Positions 1-9,302 of a DNA stretch of 64,000 nt are shown here, one piece after another. Numbering within the stretch: the stretch's first letter is position 1; each line of letters begins with the position of its first letter. The DNA lies in the NCBI RefSeq assembly GCF_029238095.1, contig NZ_JAQWGS010000011.1:1-64000 (forward strand), read 5' to 3'. Below the pieces are notes generated by a model. That model was not told where the DNA came from. It searched no databases and saw nothing but the letters and a program-made list of their open reading frames with translations. The DNA comes from Lacinutrix sp. Lineage in GTDB: Bacteria; Bacteroidota; Bacteroidia; Flavobacteriales; Flavobacteriaceae. The translations under genes were made by a program, and so were the position numbers.

Positions 1-1836
1 AAAGCTGCAGATGTAGGTGCTGACTTAGTTGGTAAAGTTGAAGCAGGAATTCCTGAAGATGATCCAAGAAACCCTGCTACAATTGCAGATAATGTAGGAG
101 ATAACGTTGGAGATGTTGCTGGTATGGGAGCTGATTTATTTGGTTCTTATGTAGCTACGGTATTAGCTGCAATGGTATTAGGTAACTATGTAATTAAAGA
201 CATGGGAGGTACTATTTCAGATGCCTTTGGAGGAATAGGACCTATCCTATTACCAATGGCAATTGCTGGTGCAGGTATTATCATTTCTATTATAGGAACA
301 ATGCTTGTAAAAATTAAAAGTAACGATGCAAAAGAAACTCAAGTTATGGGCGCTTTAAATATTGGAAATTGGACTTCTATACTTTTAGTTGCTGCAGCTT
401 GTTATGGATTAATCACATATATGTTACCAGAACAAATATCTATGGTTTTCTTTGGAGAAAATTTAGATGCAGCTGGAGAAGAAATTCCAAGAATAATTTC
501 AAGAATCAATGTATTTTATTCAACTCTAGTTGGTTTGGTTGTTGGTGCTGTCATTTCTTCAGTAACAGAATATTATACAGGATTAGGTAAATCTCCAATC
601 TTAAAAATAGTACAACAATCTAGCACAGGAGCTGGTACAAATATCATTGCTGGTTTAGCTACTGGTATGATTTCTACCTTTCCTTCAGTAATCTTATTTG
701 CAGGTGCCATTTGGGCATCCTACTTCTTTGCAGGATTTTATGGTGTGGCTCTAGCTGCATCAGCAATGATGGCAACAACAGCTATGCAATTAGCAATTGA
801 TGCTTTTGGACCTATTGCAGATAATGCAGGTGGTATTGCCGAAATGAGTGAGCAAGAACCAATTGTAAGAGAGCGTACAGATATTTTAGACTCTGTTGGT
901 AATACAACAGCAGCAACAGGAAAAGGTTTTGCAATTGCTTCGGCTGCATTAACTTCTTTAGCCTTATTTGCAGCTTACGTAACCTTTACTGGAATCGATG
1001 GAATTAATATTTTTAAGGCACCAGTTTTAGCCATGTTATTTGTTGGTGGAATGGTACCAGTGGTATTCTCTGCTTTAGCAATGAATGCAGTAGGAAAAGC
1101 TGCTATGGAAATGGTAGAAGAAGTTCGTCGTCAGTTTAGAGACATTCCTGGAATTATGGAAGGTACTGGAAAACCAGAATACGATAAGTGTGTGGCAATT
1201 TCAACTAAAGCCTCTTTAAAAGAGATGATGTTACCAGGTTTATTAACTATCGGTTTTCCATTAGTTATTGCTTTTGTGCCAATGCTATTTGGAATGAATA
1301 ATTTAGCAATAGCCGAAATGTTAGGAGGTTATATGGCAGGAGTTACAGTTTCTGGTGTACTTTGGGCAATTTTCCAAAATAATGCTGGTGGTGCTTGGGA
1401 TAACGCTAAGAAATCTTTTGAAGCAGGAGTTGAGATAAATGGAGAAATGACTTACAAAGGTTCTGACGCACATAAAGCAGCAGTAACAGGAGATACAGTA
1501 GGAGATCCATTTAAAGACACTTCTGGACCATCTATGAATATATTAATTAAACTAACCTGTTTAATTGGATTAGTCATTGCGCCTATTTTAGGAGGACATG
1601 CAGAAGAAGGGATGGCTTTAAATAATTCTAACGTAGAAGTATCTAGAGAGATTTCTATTGAAACTGTTGACAATGGAACAATGAAAGATGAGACAGCAAA
1701 AGCAACTGTAACTACCAAAATTACTAAAGATGGTAAAACTGAAATTACCGAAAAAACTTTTGAAGGCACTTTAGATGATGTTACTAATGAGGCTAGCGAA
1801 TATGCTAATGCTGAAAAAGAAAAGGAAAGAAAATAA
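1..1836 (+). CDS. hppA: Membrane-bound, K+-dependent ion-pumping pyrophosphatase (3' part)
   Basis: The reading frame is open from base 1, so the 5' end lies outside the window; 611 residues are visible. The enzyme couples hydrolysis of pyrophosphate to Na+ and/or H+ export across the inner membrane. The signature [19 protein letters not shown] is at visible residues 20-38, and many hydrophobic segments follow. In the motif [10 protein letters not shown] the residue after GNTT (codon 910-912) is Ala, which in this family marks K+-dependent enzymes; K+-independent ones carry Lys. After the last membrane helix (about base 1605) there is a charged, Thr/Glu/Lys-rich tail of about 75 residues. Na+ versus H+ specificity cannot be settled here because the N-terminal part is missing. 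A terminator follows directly. Confidence 0.95.
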   Translation, partial: KAADVGADLVGKVEAGIPEDDPRNPATIADNVGDNVGDVAGMGADLFGSYVATVLAAMVLGNYVIKDMGGTISDAFGGIGPILLPMAIAGAGIIISIIGTMLVKIKSNDAKETQVMGALNIGNWTSILLVAAACYGLITYMLPEQISMVFFGENLDAAGEEIPRIISRINVFYSTLVGLVVGAVISSVTEYYTGLGKSPILKIVQQSSTGAGTNIIAGLATGMISTFPSVILFAGAIWASYFFAGFYGVALAASAMMATTAMQLAIDAFGPIADNAGGIAEMSEQEPIVRERTDILDSVGNTTAATGKGFAIASAALTSLALFAAYVTFTGIDGINIFKAPVLAMLFVGGMVPVVFSALAMNAVGKAAMEMVEEVRRQFRDIPGIMEGTGKPEYDKCVAISTKASLKEMMLPGLLTIGFPLVIAFVPMLFGMNNLAIAEMLGGYMAGVTVSGVLWAIFQNNAGGAWDNAKKSFEAGVEINGEMTYKGSDAHKAAVTGDTVGDPFKDTSGPSMNILIKLTCLIGLVIAPILGGHAEEGMALNNSNVEVSREISIETVDNGTMKDETAKATVTTKITKDGKTEITEKTFEGTLDDVTNEASEYANAEKEKERK

Positions 1837-1860
1837 TTTATTCTTTTAAATATTATATTT

Positions 1861-1893
1861 AAACCTGCTAATTAGTTTAGCAGGTTTTTTTTA
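1861..1893 (+). terminator. Rho-independent terminator of hppA
   Basis: A perfect 11-bp stem (1861-1871 with 1877-1887, AAACCTGCTAA arm) is followed by a T run, 25 bases after the hppA stop codon. Confidence 0.85.
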
Positions 1894-1981
1894 TGCTTAA
1901 TTTGAAGCTATGAGTTGATTAAAAAAAGATCCCTTACAAATAATTGCGTTTCAAAGTTATGGAACAGACACGCATTTCTAT

Positions 1982-2914
1982 TTGCGTGGAAGAGCCTTAC
2001 AAGACGAATCTATAGATTTAGAACAAGGTGGTTTTTTTAGGTTATTAATTAATACCTGGAAACGTATGGAAACGGATAAAGTAAAACACGTTGACATAGA
2101 CATAAAATTACCAAATGATACCATTTTAAACACTAAAAGCGATAACAAAGGTTACTTTAAAGTTGAAGCCAATTTACAGGGATTAAAAATCTTAGCAAAT
2201 AAAGAAGGCTGGTTAGCTTGCGAAGTGTCTTATAACACTATAAATATAAAACGGAACATACAAAACAGTAATTGTTTTCCAGCTGAGATATTAATACCAT
2301 CTACTAAAGCAACTTTTGGTGTTGTAAGTGATATAGACGATACGATTTTACACACTGGAGTTGTATCTACTTTAAAGTGGAGACTGCTTTACAATACTAT
2401 TTTTAAGTCTGCAAAAATGAGACTGCCTTTAAAAGGAGCAGCAGAGTTTTATCATTTACTACATAGAGGACAATCTGGTAAGAATGCTAATCCTATATTT
2501 TACGTTAGCCATAGTCCGTGGAATTTATACAGATATTTAGAGTTGTTTTTAAGACAAAATAATTTCCCCAAAGGTCCTATTTTACTCCGAAATTTTAGCG
2601 ATATGCTAAAGCGAAAAGCAGTTGATGATAAGCCGCAAAAACAAAAAGAAATACTAAATTTACTTAAAACCTATCCTAACTTACCTTTTATTTTAATTGG
2701 AGATAGTGGTGAGCATGATCCAGATATTTATATTGAACTTGCTAAGCAATTTCCAGAGCGTATTAAAGCTATTTATTTACGTAGTGTAAAACATAAAAAG
2801 AAAATAACACGTGTCAAAGTGTTGCTTGAACAGTATAAAACAACGCCTGCTTTATTGGTTAAAAGTAGTGAGCAAGCTATTGTTCATGCTCGTGACAAGG
2901 GATTTATTGTTTAA
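1982..2914 (+). CDS. App1-like phosphatase domain protein (DUF2183), start disrupted
   Basis: The HAD-like App1 catalytic domain (phosphatidate phosphatase family) is recognised from the DxDxT motif in DIDDTILHTG (about residues 118-127 of this frame) and from ILIGDSGEHDPD near residue 240; these carry the nucleophile and Mg2+ ligands. The coordinates given begin at a TTG, the first ordinary alternative start codon. However, the same frame stays open and family-like upstream (KKDPLQIIAFQSYGT...) back to 1919, and is preceded by ATG-AGT-TGA at 1910-1918. The native start was therefore probably ATG 1910, with TGA in place of a Trp codon. Activity is uncertain: the rest of the frame is intact, so this is either a fresh nonsense mutation, a base error, or a non-AUG start. 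Confidence 0.8.
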   Translation: MRGRALQDESIDLEQGGFFRLLINTWKRMETDKVKHVDIDIKLPNDTILNTKSDNKGYFKVEANLQGLKILANKEGWLACEVSYNTINIKRNIQNSNCFPAEILIPSTKATFGVVSDIDDTILHTGVVSTLKWRLLYNTIFKSAKMRLPLKGAAEFYHLLHRGQSGKNANPIFYVSHSPWNLYRYLELFLRQNNFPKGPILLRNFSDMLKRKAVDDKPQKQKEILNLLKTYPNLPFILIGDSGEHDPDIYIELAKQFPERIKAIYLRSVKHKKKITRVKVLLEQYKTTPALLVKSSEQAIVHARDKGFIV

Positions 2915-2964
2915 ACTAATTTTATTTTATGTATTCTTGCCTTAGGTTTAGCTTGAAATAACAA

Positions 2965-3579
2965 TTAAAATAAACCATTAATTTCAGCATCAATTTTATT
3001 AAGTATAAGCCCTAAGTCTTCCGGATTAGAGACAAAATCTAAGTCGTCTACATCTATAATTAGTAAATTACCTTTGTCATAACCATGAATCCAAGCTTCG
3101 TAACGTTCGTTAAGTCTACTTAAATAATCGATACTAATTGAGTTTTCATAATCACGACCACGTTTGTGAATTTGCGCTACTAAATTAGAGATAGAACTGC
3201 GTAAGTAGATTAATAAATCTGGACCTTGGACAAAACTTTCCATAAGATCAAAAAGTGAAGAATAGTTTTCAAAATCCCTATTGGTCATCAAGCCCATTGC
3301 ATGAAGGTTTGGTGCAAAAATATGCGCATCTTCGTAAATGGTTCTGTCTTGAATAATATCTTTTCCGCTTTCGCGAATTTGTGCGACTTGGCGAAAACGA
3401 CTGTTTAAAAAGTAAACTTGTAAATTAAAACTCCAGCGTTCCATTTGGTTGTAGAAATCATCTAAGTATGGATTGTCTACTACGTCTTCTAATTGTGCTT
3501 CCCATTTGTAATGTTTAGCAAGTAATTTTGTGAGCGTAGTTTTTCCAGCTCCAATGTTTCCGGCAATGGCAACGTGCAT
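2965..3579 (-). CDS. Deoxynucleoside kinase (dGK/dAK type)
   Basis: A 204-residue enzyme that phosphorylates deoxynucleosides at the 5' position for the salvage of DNA precursors in the cytoplasm. The P-loop GNIGAGKTT is at residues 8-16, and the DRT motif of the LID/substrate region is at about residue 78 (QDRTIYEDAHIF). The length is typical for the deoxyadenosine/deoxyguanosine kinase family; which base is preferred cannot be read from the sequence. The downstream end has no clear terminator. The upstream gene on the same strand ends one base before this start codon, so the two are almost certainly cotranscribed. Confidence 0.9.
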   Translation of the reverse strand: MHVAIAGNIGAGKTTLTKLLAKHYKWEAQLEDVVDNPYLDDFYNQMERWSFNLQVYFLNSRFRQVAQIRESGKDIIQDRTIYEDAHIFAPNLHAMGLMTNRDFENYSSLFDLMESFVQGPDLLIYLRSSISNLVAQIHKRGRDYENSISIDYLSRLNERYEAWIHGYDKGNLLIIDVDDLDFVSNPEDLGLILNKIDAEINGLF

Positions 3580-3580
3580 A

Positions 3581-4360
3581 TTATTTTAATTTTAGTTGGT
3601 AAGTATACAGCGATTTATCTGTGTAAATATACACGAATTGATTGGTTACAAAAAACTGACTTATTAACAAATTTAAAATACTAATAGGTTTAATGGTTTC
3701 GGTGTTTTTTGCACTGTAAAATAATGTATTGTCTTTTTTTAGTATAATGTTTTCATTACACTCCTCAATGTTGGTATAACTAATGTTAGGTGTCTTTGAA
3801 ACAAGGCTTCCAAAATAATTGTACTTGTAAATAAATTTCTTGGTAAGTAGCCAGCACCAATTGTAGTTGCTTGCCATATCTATAATATTGTCTTCTATAG
3901 GTAGTGTTTTTGCACGCATGGTATTATTTTTATAATCGTACAATTCTAATTGCATTAGGTCTTGATTAAAAACCCATATTGTATTATCACTTCCTGTAGA
4001 AACATGAGATATGTTTTTATACGGTTTGGTTTGGTTAAAGTCTATTTTATAGATTTCAGCTAACCTATTATCTAAAATAATAACGGTATTAAATGCTTTA
4101 TAAAATACATTAATTTTTAGCGGGTTAAAGCTATTTGCCGATGTTATTGGCCCTAATTGGAGATTGCTATATTTTAGTAATTTATCCTCTTGCTTTTTTA
4201 TTAATGAATTGTTTAAAGTGTAAAAAATAGTTCCAAAATTATCGACACCAACTATAGAATCGGCTTTAAAATCGATTTTACTTTCAAGTTCTGCTTTTAT
4301 AGTGTCTTGAGTAAAACCTGAAAAGTGAATAAAAAAAAGGAAATAAAGTAGTTGTTTCAT
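3581..4360 (-). CDS. Exported protein of unknown function
   Basis: The start is placed at the internal ATG (complement of 4358-4360), because this begins a clear signal peptide (MKQLLYFLFFIHFSGFTQ) with cleavage expected after TQ. The longer open frame to 4402 would bury that signal. The mature part (about 240 residues) is rich in beta-strand-like alternation and aromatic residues, with repeating segments such as NTIWVFNQDLMQLELYDYK that recall a small beta-propeller, but I do not recognise a named family. It lies one base upstream of the deoxynucleoside kinase gene on the same strand, so the two probably share a transcript. Confidence 0.75.
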   Translation of the reverse strand: MKQLLYFLFFIHFSGFTQDTIKAELESKIDFKADSIVGVDNFGTIFYTLNNSLIKKQEDKLLKYSNLQLGPITSANSFNPLKINVFYKAFNTVIILDNRLAEIYKIDFNQTKPYKNISHVSTGSDNTIWVFNQDLMQLELYDYKNNTMRAKTLPIEDNIIDMASNYNWCWLLTKKFIYKYNYFGSLVSKTPNISYTNIEECNENIILKKDNTLFYSAKNTETIKPISILNLLISQFFVTNQFVYIYTDKSLYTYQLKLK

Positions 4361-4546
4361 TGCGAAGTGAAAAGTACAAAAATTGAACCACTTTTTTAAC
4401 AAATGTTTTGTATTGATTTAGGAGCTAAAATAAGAGGATGATTTTTTTGTGAAATATTTAACACTTTAAAATTAAACATTTTTTGCTTTTTCGCGTCTTA
4501 CAGTAATTAACTGTATTTTTACAAAACAAATTTAAGAGATAAACAC

Positions 4547-5503
4547 ATGAAATTAAAAGCACTATTAACTTGTATTACCTTATGCTTAGCTGCATCTGTA
4601 TTTGCTCAAGACGACTTTCAAGGTCAAGCAACCTACATGTCTAAAACGACTGTTGATATGGATGGTTGGGGAGGAAAAGAAATGAGTCCAGAACGTAAGA
4701 AAATGATTATGGAGCGTATGAAAAGTATGTTCGAAAAAACGTTTCTACTTACTTTTAACAAAACAGAGTCTATTTATAAAGAAGAAGAGCAACTAGATAC
4801 TCCAGGTGGTGGAAAAGGTATGATGATGAGTATGGGAATGGGTTCTGGAACACAATACAAGAACCTAAAAGATGGTGTTGTACTCGAAGATAAAGAGTTT
4901 ATGGGTAAACAGTTTCTAATAAGCGATACCTTAGAAAAGCTAGAGTGGAAAATGACAGGTGAAACCAAGCAAATTGGTAAGTATATGTGTATGAAAGCAA
5001 CCGCAATGAAGCCAGTAGACCAGACAGACTGGACTAAAATGCGAAGAAGAGATAGAGATAAAGATAAAAAGAAAGACGAAACTGAAGCAAAAGGAGATAG
5101 AACAGTAAGTACTTTTGGTAAAGACGATGCTAATAAAGCAGATAAGGCAAAAGATAGTTCTGCTGTGGCATCTACAGAAAAAGAAACCACAACACTTACA
5201 ATGGATGATATCGAGATTCCAAAAGAAGAAGAAGTTGTGGCTTGGTACACGATGCAAATTCCAGTAAATAATGGTCCTGGAGATTTTTGGGGATTACCAG
5301 GTTTAATTTTAGAAATCAATTCTGGTAGAACAACTATTTTATGTTCTAAAATTGTAATGAATCCTGAAGAAAAAATAGAGATAAAGAAGCCTTCTAAAGG
5401 TCAAGAGGTAACTAGAGCAGAATATACAGAAACTGTAACAAAAAAGATGGCAGAGATGCGTGAAATGTATGGTGGAAGAAACCGTGGAGGACGCGGAAAA
5501 TAA
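4547..5503 (+). CDS. GLPGLI family exported protein
   Basis: A 318-residue protein with a signal peptide ending at VFAQ (residues 1-20). The family motif WGLPGLILEI is near residue 248, placing it in the GLPGLI family, which is common and uncharacterised in Bacteroidota. A highly charged low-complexity stretch (RRRDRDKDKKKDE and following, about residues 166-190) interrupts the fold. Met and Lys are unusually frequent in the first third. It lies 39 bases before a large outer-membrane barrel gene, a pairing common in Flavobacteriaceae that suggests a joint envelope role. The specific function is unknown. Confidence 0.88.
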   Translation: MKLKALLTCITLCLAASVFAQDDFQGQATYMSKTTVDMDGWGGKEMSPERKKMIMERMKSMFEKTFLLTFNKTESIYKEEEQLDTPGGGKGMMMSMGMGSGTQYKNLKDGVVLEDKEFMGKQFLISDTLEKLEWKMTGETKQIGKYMCMKATAMKPVDQTDWTKMRRRDRDKDKKKDETEAKGDRTVSTFGKDDANKADKAKDSSAVASTEKETTTLTMDDIEIPKEEEVVAWYTMQIPVNNGPGDFWGLPGLILEINSGRTTILCSKIVMNPEEKIEIKKPSKGQEVTRAEYTETVTKKMAEMREMYGGRNRGGRGK

Positions 5504-5542
5504 TTGAAAACACACCTTATAAAAAATAACCAAACCACATTT

Positions 5543-8302
5543 ATGAAACATATACTCACGCTATTATTTTTAATAGTAGCAAGTACAACTTTTGCACAAG
5601 TTAAATACGAAGGTGTCGTAACAGATAGCTCTGGAGAACCTTTAGAATTCGCTAATGTTATTGCAATTAATAAAGAGTCTAAAGTTCTAGAATCTTATGC
5701 TGTAACTAATGATGCTGGAAAGTATAAATTAAGCTTAGGAAAAAACACAACGTATAGTATACAAGTTAGCTATATTGGTTTTACTACATTCGAAATAGAA
5801 GTAACAACAACAGAAGAAGCCTTAAGCAAAAACTTTAGTTTAGTTGAAGATAATACTCTAGATGAAGTAGAGCTGGTATACGAAATGCCAGTAACAATTA
5901 GTGGAGATACTATTACTTACAATGCAGATTCTTTCAAAAACGGAACAGAGCGAAAGTTAGGTGATGTTTTAAAAAAATTACCAGGAGTTGAGGTAAATGA
6001 TGATGGAGAGATTGAAGTAGAAGGGAAAACTGTTGGAAAAGTAATGGTAGATGGCAAAGATTTTTTCGATGGAGACTCTAAACTTGCCACTAAAAACATT
6101 CCTGCAAATGCAATCGACAAAGTTCAGGTATTAAAAAATTATTCTAATAATAGTCAATTAAGTGGTGTAACCAATAACCAAGATAATGTTGCTATTAACA
6201 TTAAACTTAAAGAAGGAAAGAAAAATTTCTGGTTTGGAACCGTTACAGCAGGTGTTGGAGACTCACCAGATAGCGAATTGTATTTAGCACAACCAAAATT
6301 GTTTTATTACAGCCCTAAAAAGAGTATTAACGTTATTGGAGATATTAATAATATTGGAGAATTAGCATTGTCTAGACGAGATATTTTTAATTTTGGTGGT
6401 GGTTTTCAACAGCCAAGTCAACAGAGCGGAACTAATATAAATCTAGGAAGCAACGATTTAAGTTTTAGACAGCTACAAAACAACCAAGCAAAATCTTTAA
6501 ATACAAAGTTTGGAGCAGCTAACTTTAGTTACTCTCCAAACAGTGCTCTAGACTTATCTGGTTTTGGAATTTTTTCAAGTAGTAGAATTGAGTTGCAAGA
6601 AAACAGTTCGGTTTTATATACTAATCCAGATTTTGGTATTCCAGACGAATTTACCCAAAGTAACACCAAACAAAAAAGTGATTTAGGATTAATAAAGCTA
6701 AGTACTAAATACAAGCCAAATCCTAACAATCAATTAGATTATGATATTATTGGTCGTATGTCTAAAGATGAACAAATAAATGGAACCTTTTCTAATGTGG
6801 TTGGTTCTGTAAATCAGCTTGAAGATGCAACACCTTTTAGATTAAATCAAAACCTAAATTATTATTACACTCTAGACGAGACTAATATTTTTGCTTTATC
6901 TATTCAACATTTATTGCAAAATGAAGATCCTTTTTATAATGCATTATTAGAAAACGATCCTACAAATAATGATAATGGAACAGATCCAAACGATATGCTT
7001 CCAGACGAAGATCCTTATGATGCTACAGCTGAAGATTTAGGTTTCGATAGAACTCAAGTTAATTATAATGTTAATCAAGAGAAATTTGTAAAAACAAACC
7101 AGTTAGATGCAAAACTAGATTATTGGAATATTTTAAATAAAAAGAGCGATATTAACTTTACTTTAGGTACAATATTTAGCAATCAACAATTCGATTCAGA
7201 TATTTTTCAAACGTTAGATAATGGTAACGAGTTAGATTCTAGTCCAAGTATAACAGGTATATCAGATGTTAACGATATAAAGTATACGTTTAGTGATGTG
7301 TATTTAGGAATGCACTATCGATATAAAACAGGTAAATTTACTATAAGTCCTGGCTTATCTGCACATGCTTATGGTGTTAAAAATAATCAGTTTAATACAG
7401 AAACAACAGATAATTTTTTCAGATTATTACCAGATTTAAATGTAAGAGTACAATTAAAAACGTCTGAAAACTTAAACTTTTCATACCGTATGCAAACACA
7501 ATTTACAGATGTTAATCAATTTGCTAGAGGTCTAGTATTAAATAATTACAATTCAACTTTTATTGGTAATGCTAATTTAGAGAATTCGTTATCACATAAT
7601 TTAAACTTGAGCTATTTTAGTTTTAATATGTTTAATTATACTAATGTATTTGCATTCCTAAACTATAGTAAAAATATAGATAATGTAAGAACACAATCTA
7701 TATTCCAACCAGGTTCTGTAATAAGAAGTAGTACACCATTTAACTCTGGATTAGAAGATGAAACGTTTACTGCAAGTGGTCGTTTTCAAAGACGTTTTGG
7801 AAAGTTGCAAGCGAGTATAAGAGGTAATTTTAATTATTCTAAATTCAATCAATTTATTAATAATCGGTTATCTGTAAACAAGAATTTTTCTCAAACTTAC
7901 ACGCCAACGTTACGTTCTAACTTTAGAGAAGCACCAAATTTCGAACTAAGTTACAAGTATACTACTAGTGATAACAATCAAGGTGATAGAACTACTAAAA
8001 TTATTACAAATGCACCATCTATAGAGTTTGATGCTTTAATATTTAAAAAGTTCACGTTTAGAACAGATTATGGATATACAAAACAAACTGTTGGAGATAA
8101 TACTAATAGTTTTGGTTTATGGAATGCAAATTTAATGTATAGAAAAGAAAACGATAGTAAGTGGGAGTATGAGATTAAAGCTACTAATATATTAGATGTA
8201 GACTCAAATTTAACTAACAATGTTGGAGGATTCTCAGTAAGTACAAGTGAGTATTTTATACAACCTAGATTCTTAACGTTTAGAGCAATCTATAATTTAT
8301 AG
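5543..8302 (+). CDS. Outer-membrane beta-barrel protein, TonB-receptor-like with carboxypeptidase-regulatory domain
   Basis: The start is set at ATG 5543, which begins a signal peptide (MKHILTLLFLIVASTTFAQ); the frame also reads upstream to a TTG at 5504, but that would mask the signal. The 919-residue product has an N-terminal CarboxypepD_reg-like domain (GVVTDSSGEPLEFANV, about residues 22-100), then a plug-like region (GDTITYNADSFKNGTERKLGDVLKKLPGVEV), then a long Asn/Ser/aromatic-rich C-terminal barrel. This is the architecture of the outer-membrane beta-barrel family related to TonB-dependent receptors. The substrate is unknown. It is probably cotranscribed with the GLPGLI gene upstream, and a terminator follows. 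Confidence 0.88.
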   Translation: MKHILTLLFLIVASTTFAQVKYEGVVTDSSGEPLEFANVIAINKESKVLESYAVTNDAGKYKLSLGKNTTYSIQVSYIGFTTFEIEVTTTEEALSKNFSLVEDNTLDEVELVYEMPVTISGDTITYNADSFKNGTERKLGDVLKKLPGVEVNDDGEIEVEGKTVGKVMVDGKDFFDGDSKLATKNIPANAIDKVQVLKNYSNNSQLSGVTNNQDNVAINIKLKEGKKNFWFGTVTAGVGDSPDSELYLAQPKLFYYSPKKSINVIGDINNIGELALSRRDIFNFGGGFQQPSQQSGTNINLGSNDLSFRQLQNNQAKSLNTKFGAANFSYSPNSALDLSGFGIFSSSRIELQENSSVLYTNPDFGIPDEFTQSNTKQKSDLGLIKLSTKYKPNPNNQLDYDIIGRMSKDEQINGTFSNVVGSVNQLEDATPFRLNQNLNYYYTLDETNIFALSIQHLLQNEDPFYNALLENDPTNNDNGTDPNDMLPDEDPYDATAEDLGFDRTQVNYNVNQEKFVKTNQLDAKLDYWNILNKKSDINFTLGTIFSNQQFDSDIFQTLDNGNELDSSPSITGISDVNDIKYTFSDVYLGMHYRYKTGKFTISPGLSAHAYGVKNNQFNTETTDNFFRLLPDLNVRVQLKTSENLNFSYRMQTQFTDVNQFARGLVLNNYNSTFIGNANLENSLSHNLNLSYFSFNMFNYTNVFAFLNYSKNIDNVRTQSIFQPGSVIRSSTPFNSGLEDETFTASGRFQRRFGKLQASIRGNFNYSKFNQFINNRLSVNKNFSQTYTPTLRSNFREAPNFELSYKYTTSDNNQGDRTTKIITNAPSIEFDALIFKKFTFRTDYGYTKQTVGDNTNSFGLWNANLMYRKENDSKWEYEIKATNILDVDSNLTNNVGGFSVSTSEYFIQPRFLTFRAIYNL

Positions 8303-8324
8303 AATTTAAAAATACAGTTAAAGA

Positions 8325-8353
8325 AAAAGCGAGCTAAATGCTCGCTTTTTTTA
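8325..8353. terminator. Bidirectional terminator between convergent genes
   Basis: A perfect 10-bp stem with core AGCGAGC/GCTCGCT (8325-8334 with 8340-8349) and a 5-base loop has A and T runs on either side. It separates the barrel gene from the convergent nitroreductase gene, whose stop codon overlaps the end of the hairpin. Confidence 0.85.
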
Positions 8354-9079
8354 TACTTTAAAATAAACCTCTTCAAATGGAATTCTAAATCGTGGTCCAT
8401 AAACACCTTCAGGTTTTCTAATACCACAACTAATAACCATATTAATTTCTGCGCCTCTTGGTAAACCTAATATTTGTTTTACTTTTAAAGTGTCACTACC
8501 TTCCATTGGGCAAGTGTCGTAATTAATCTCACTCATACTCATCATAAAATTTTGAGCAGCTAATCCAGCACTTTTATGCGCTACAATTCGCATATCGCTA
8601 GATCTTACTTGTCTGTAAATAGGTTTAAAAAGACCTACAATTTGAAATGTAAAATATTTTAGCAATCCAAGAACACCTAAAAAATCTGTATAGATGGTTG
8701 GGATTATTTTTTTGTAATAATCTGTAGCCATTTTTTTGCGTTTTTGTTCTCGTGCTGTTAAATCTGGTTTGTTATAAACACTATTTAAAAAGCTAATGTT
8801 TGCCTTAGCACGTTGTTTCCATAAATCTTTTCTTGTAACAACTATAACTAACTGTTTTGCTGTTTTTGCTGCACTTTGGTTAAAGCAAGCTTTTGCTAAT
8901 TGGTTTAGTTTAGTAGTGTCTGTAACATGATAAAATTCCCAAAGTTGTAAATTGCTACTAGTAGGCGCTAAAGATGCATTGTAAATGCATTGTTTTACCT
9001 TCTCTGTGTCTATTTCTGTGTCTTGATAAGCTCTAATGGAACGTCTGTATGTAATGGCTTCTGTAACGGTTTTATTCAT
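8351..9079 (-). CDS. Nitroreductase family protein (FMN-dependent)
   Basis: A 242-residue protein of the nitroreductase fold, which uses FMN and NAD(P)H to reduce nitro compounds, quinones or similar acceptors in the cytoplasm. The family start motif YRRSIRAYQD is at residues 12-21, the FMN-phosphate segment APTSSNLQLWEF is near residue 37, and the C-terminal LGLPRGAEINMVISCG segment is typical. It is longer than minimal nitroreductases because of an inserted helical, basic region (about residues 100-160). The substrate cannot be deduced. It is transcribed toward the barrel gene and lies downstream of tRNA-Tyr. Confidence 0.88.
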   Translation of the reverse strand: MNKTVTEAITYRRSIRAYQDTEIDTEKVKQCIYNASLAPTSSNLQLWEFYHVTDTTKLNQLAKACFNQSAAKTAKQLVIVVTRKDLWKQRAKANISFLNSVYNKPDLTAREQKRKKMATDYYKKIIPTIYTDFLGVLGLLKYFTFQIVGLFKPIYRQVRSSDMRIVAHKSAGLAAQNFMMSMSEINYDTCPMEGSDTLKVKQILGLPRGAEINMVISCGIRKPEGVYGPRFRIPFEEVYFKV

Positions 9080-9120
9080 TTCACGATTTTTAATTGTTTC
9101 AAGGTAACACTATGTTATAA

Positions 9121-9153
9121 AATAAAAAAGCCTATACTTTCGTATAGACTTTT
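9121..9153 (-). terminator. Terminator downstream of tRNA-Tyr
   Basis: On the minus strand, AAAAGTCTATAC pairs with GTATAGGCTTTT (one G-T pair) around a GAAA tetraloop and is followed by a T run. It lies immediately after the tRNA 3' end and before the nitroreductase gene. Confidence 0.8.
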
Positions 9154-9159
9154 AAAATG

Positions 9160-9241
<82 letters not shown>

Positions 9242-9302
9242 AAAAACGATTGCAAATATAATATTGTTTATCATACTCGCAAACGATTTTTTATCTTATT
9301 TT

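Noticed and set aside
4774-5551. Minus-strand open frames opposite the GLPGLI gene
   Set aside because: Low-complexity Ser/Phe-rich shadows of the Lys/Glu-rich coding strand, with no plausible start context.
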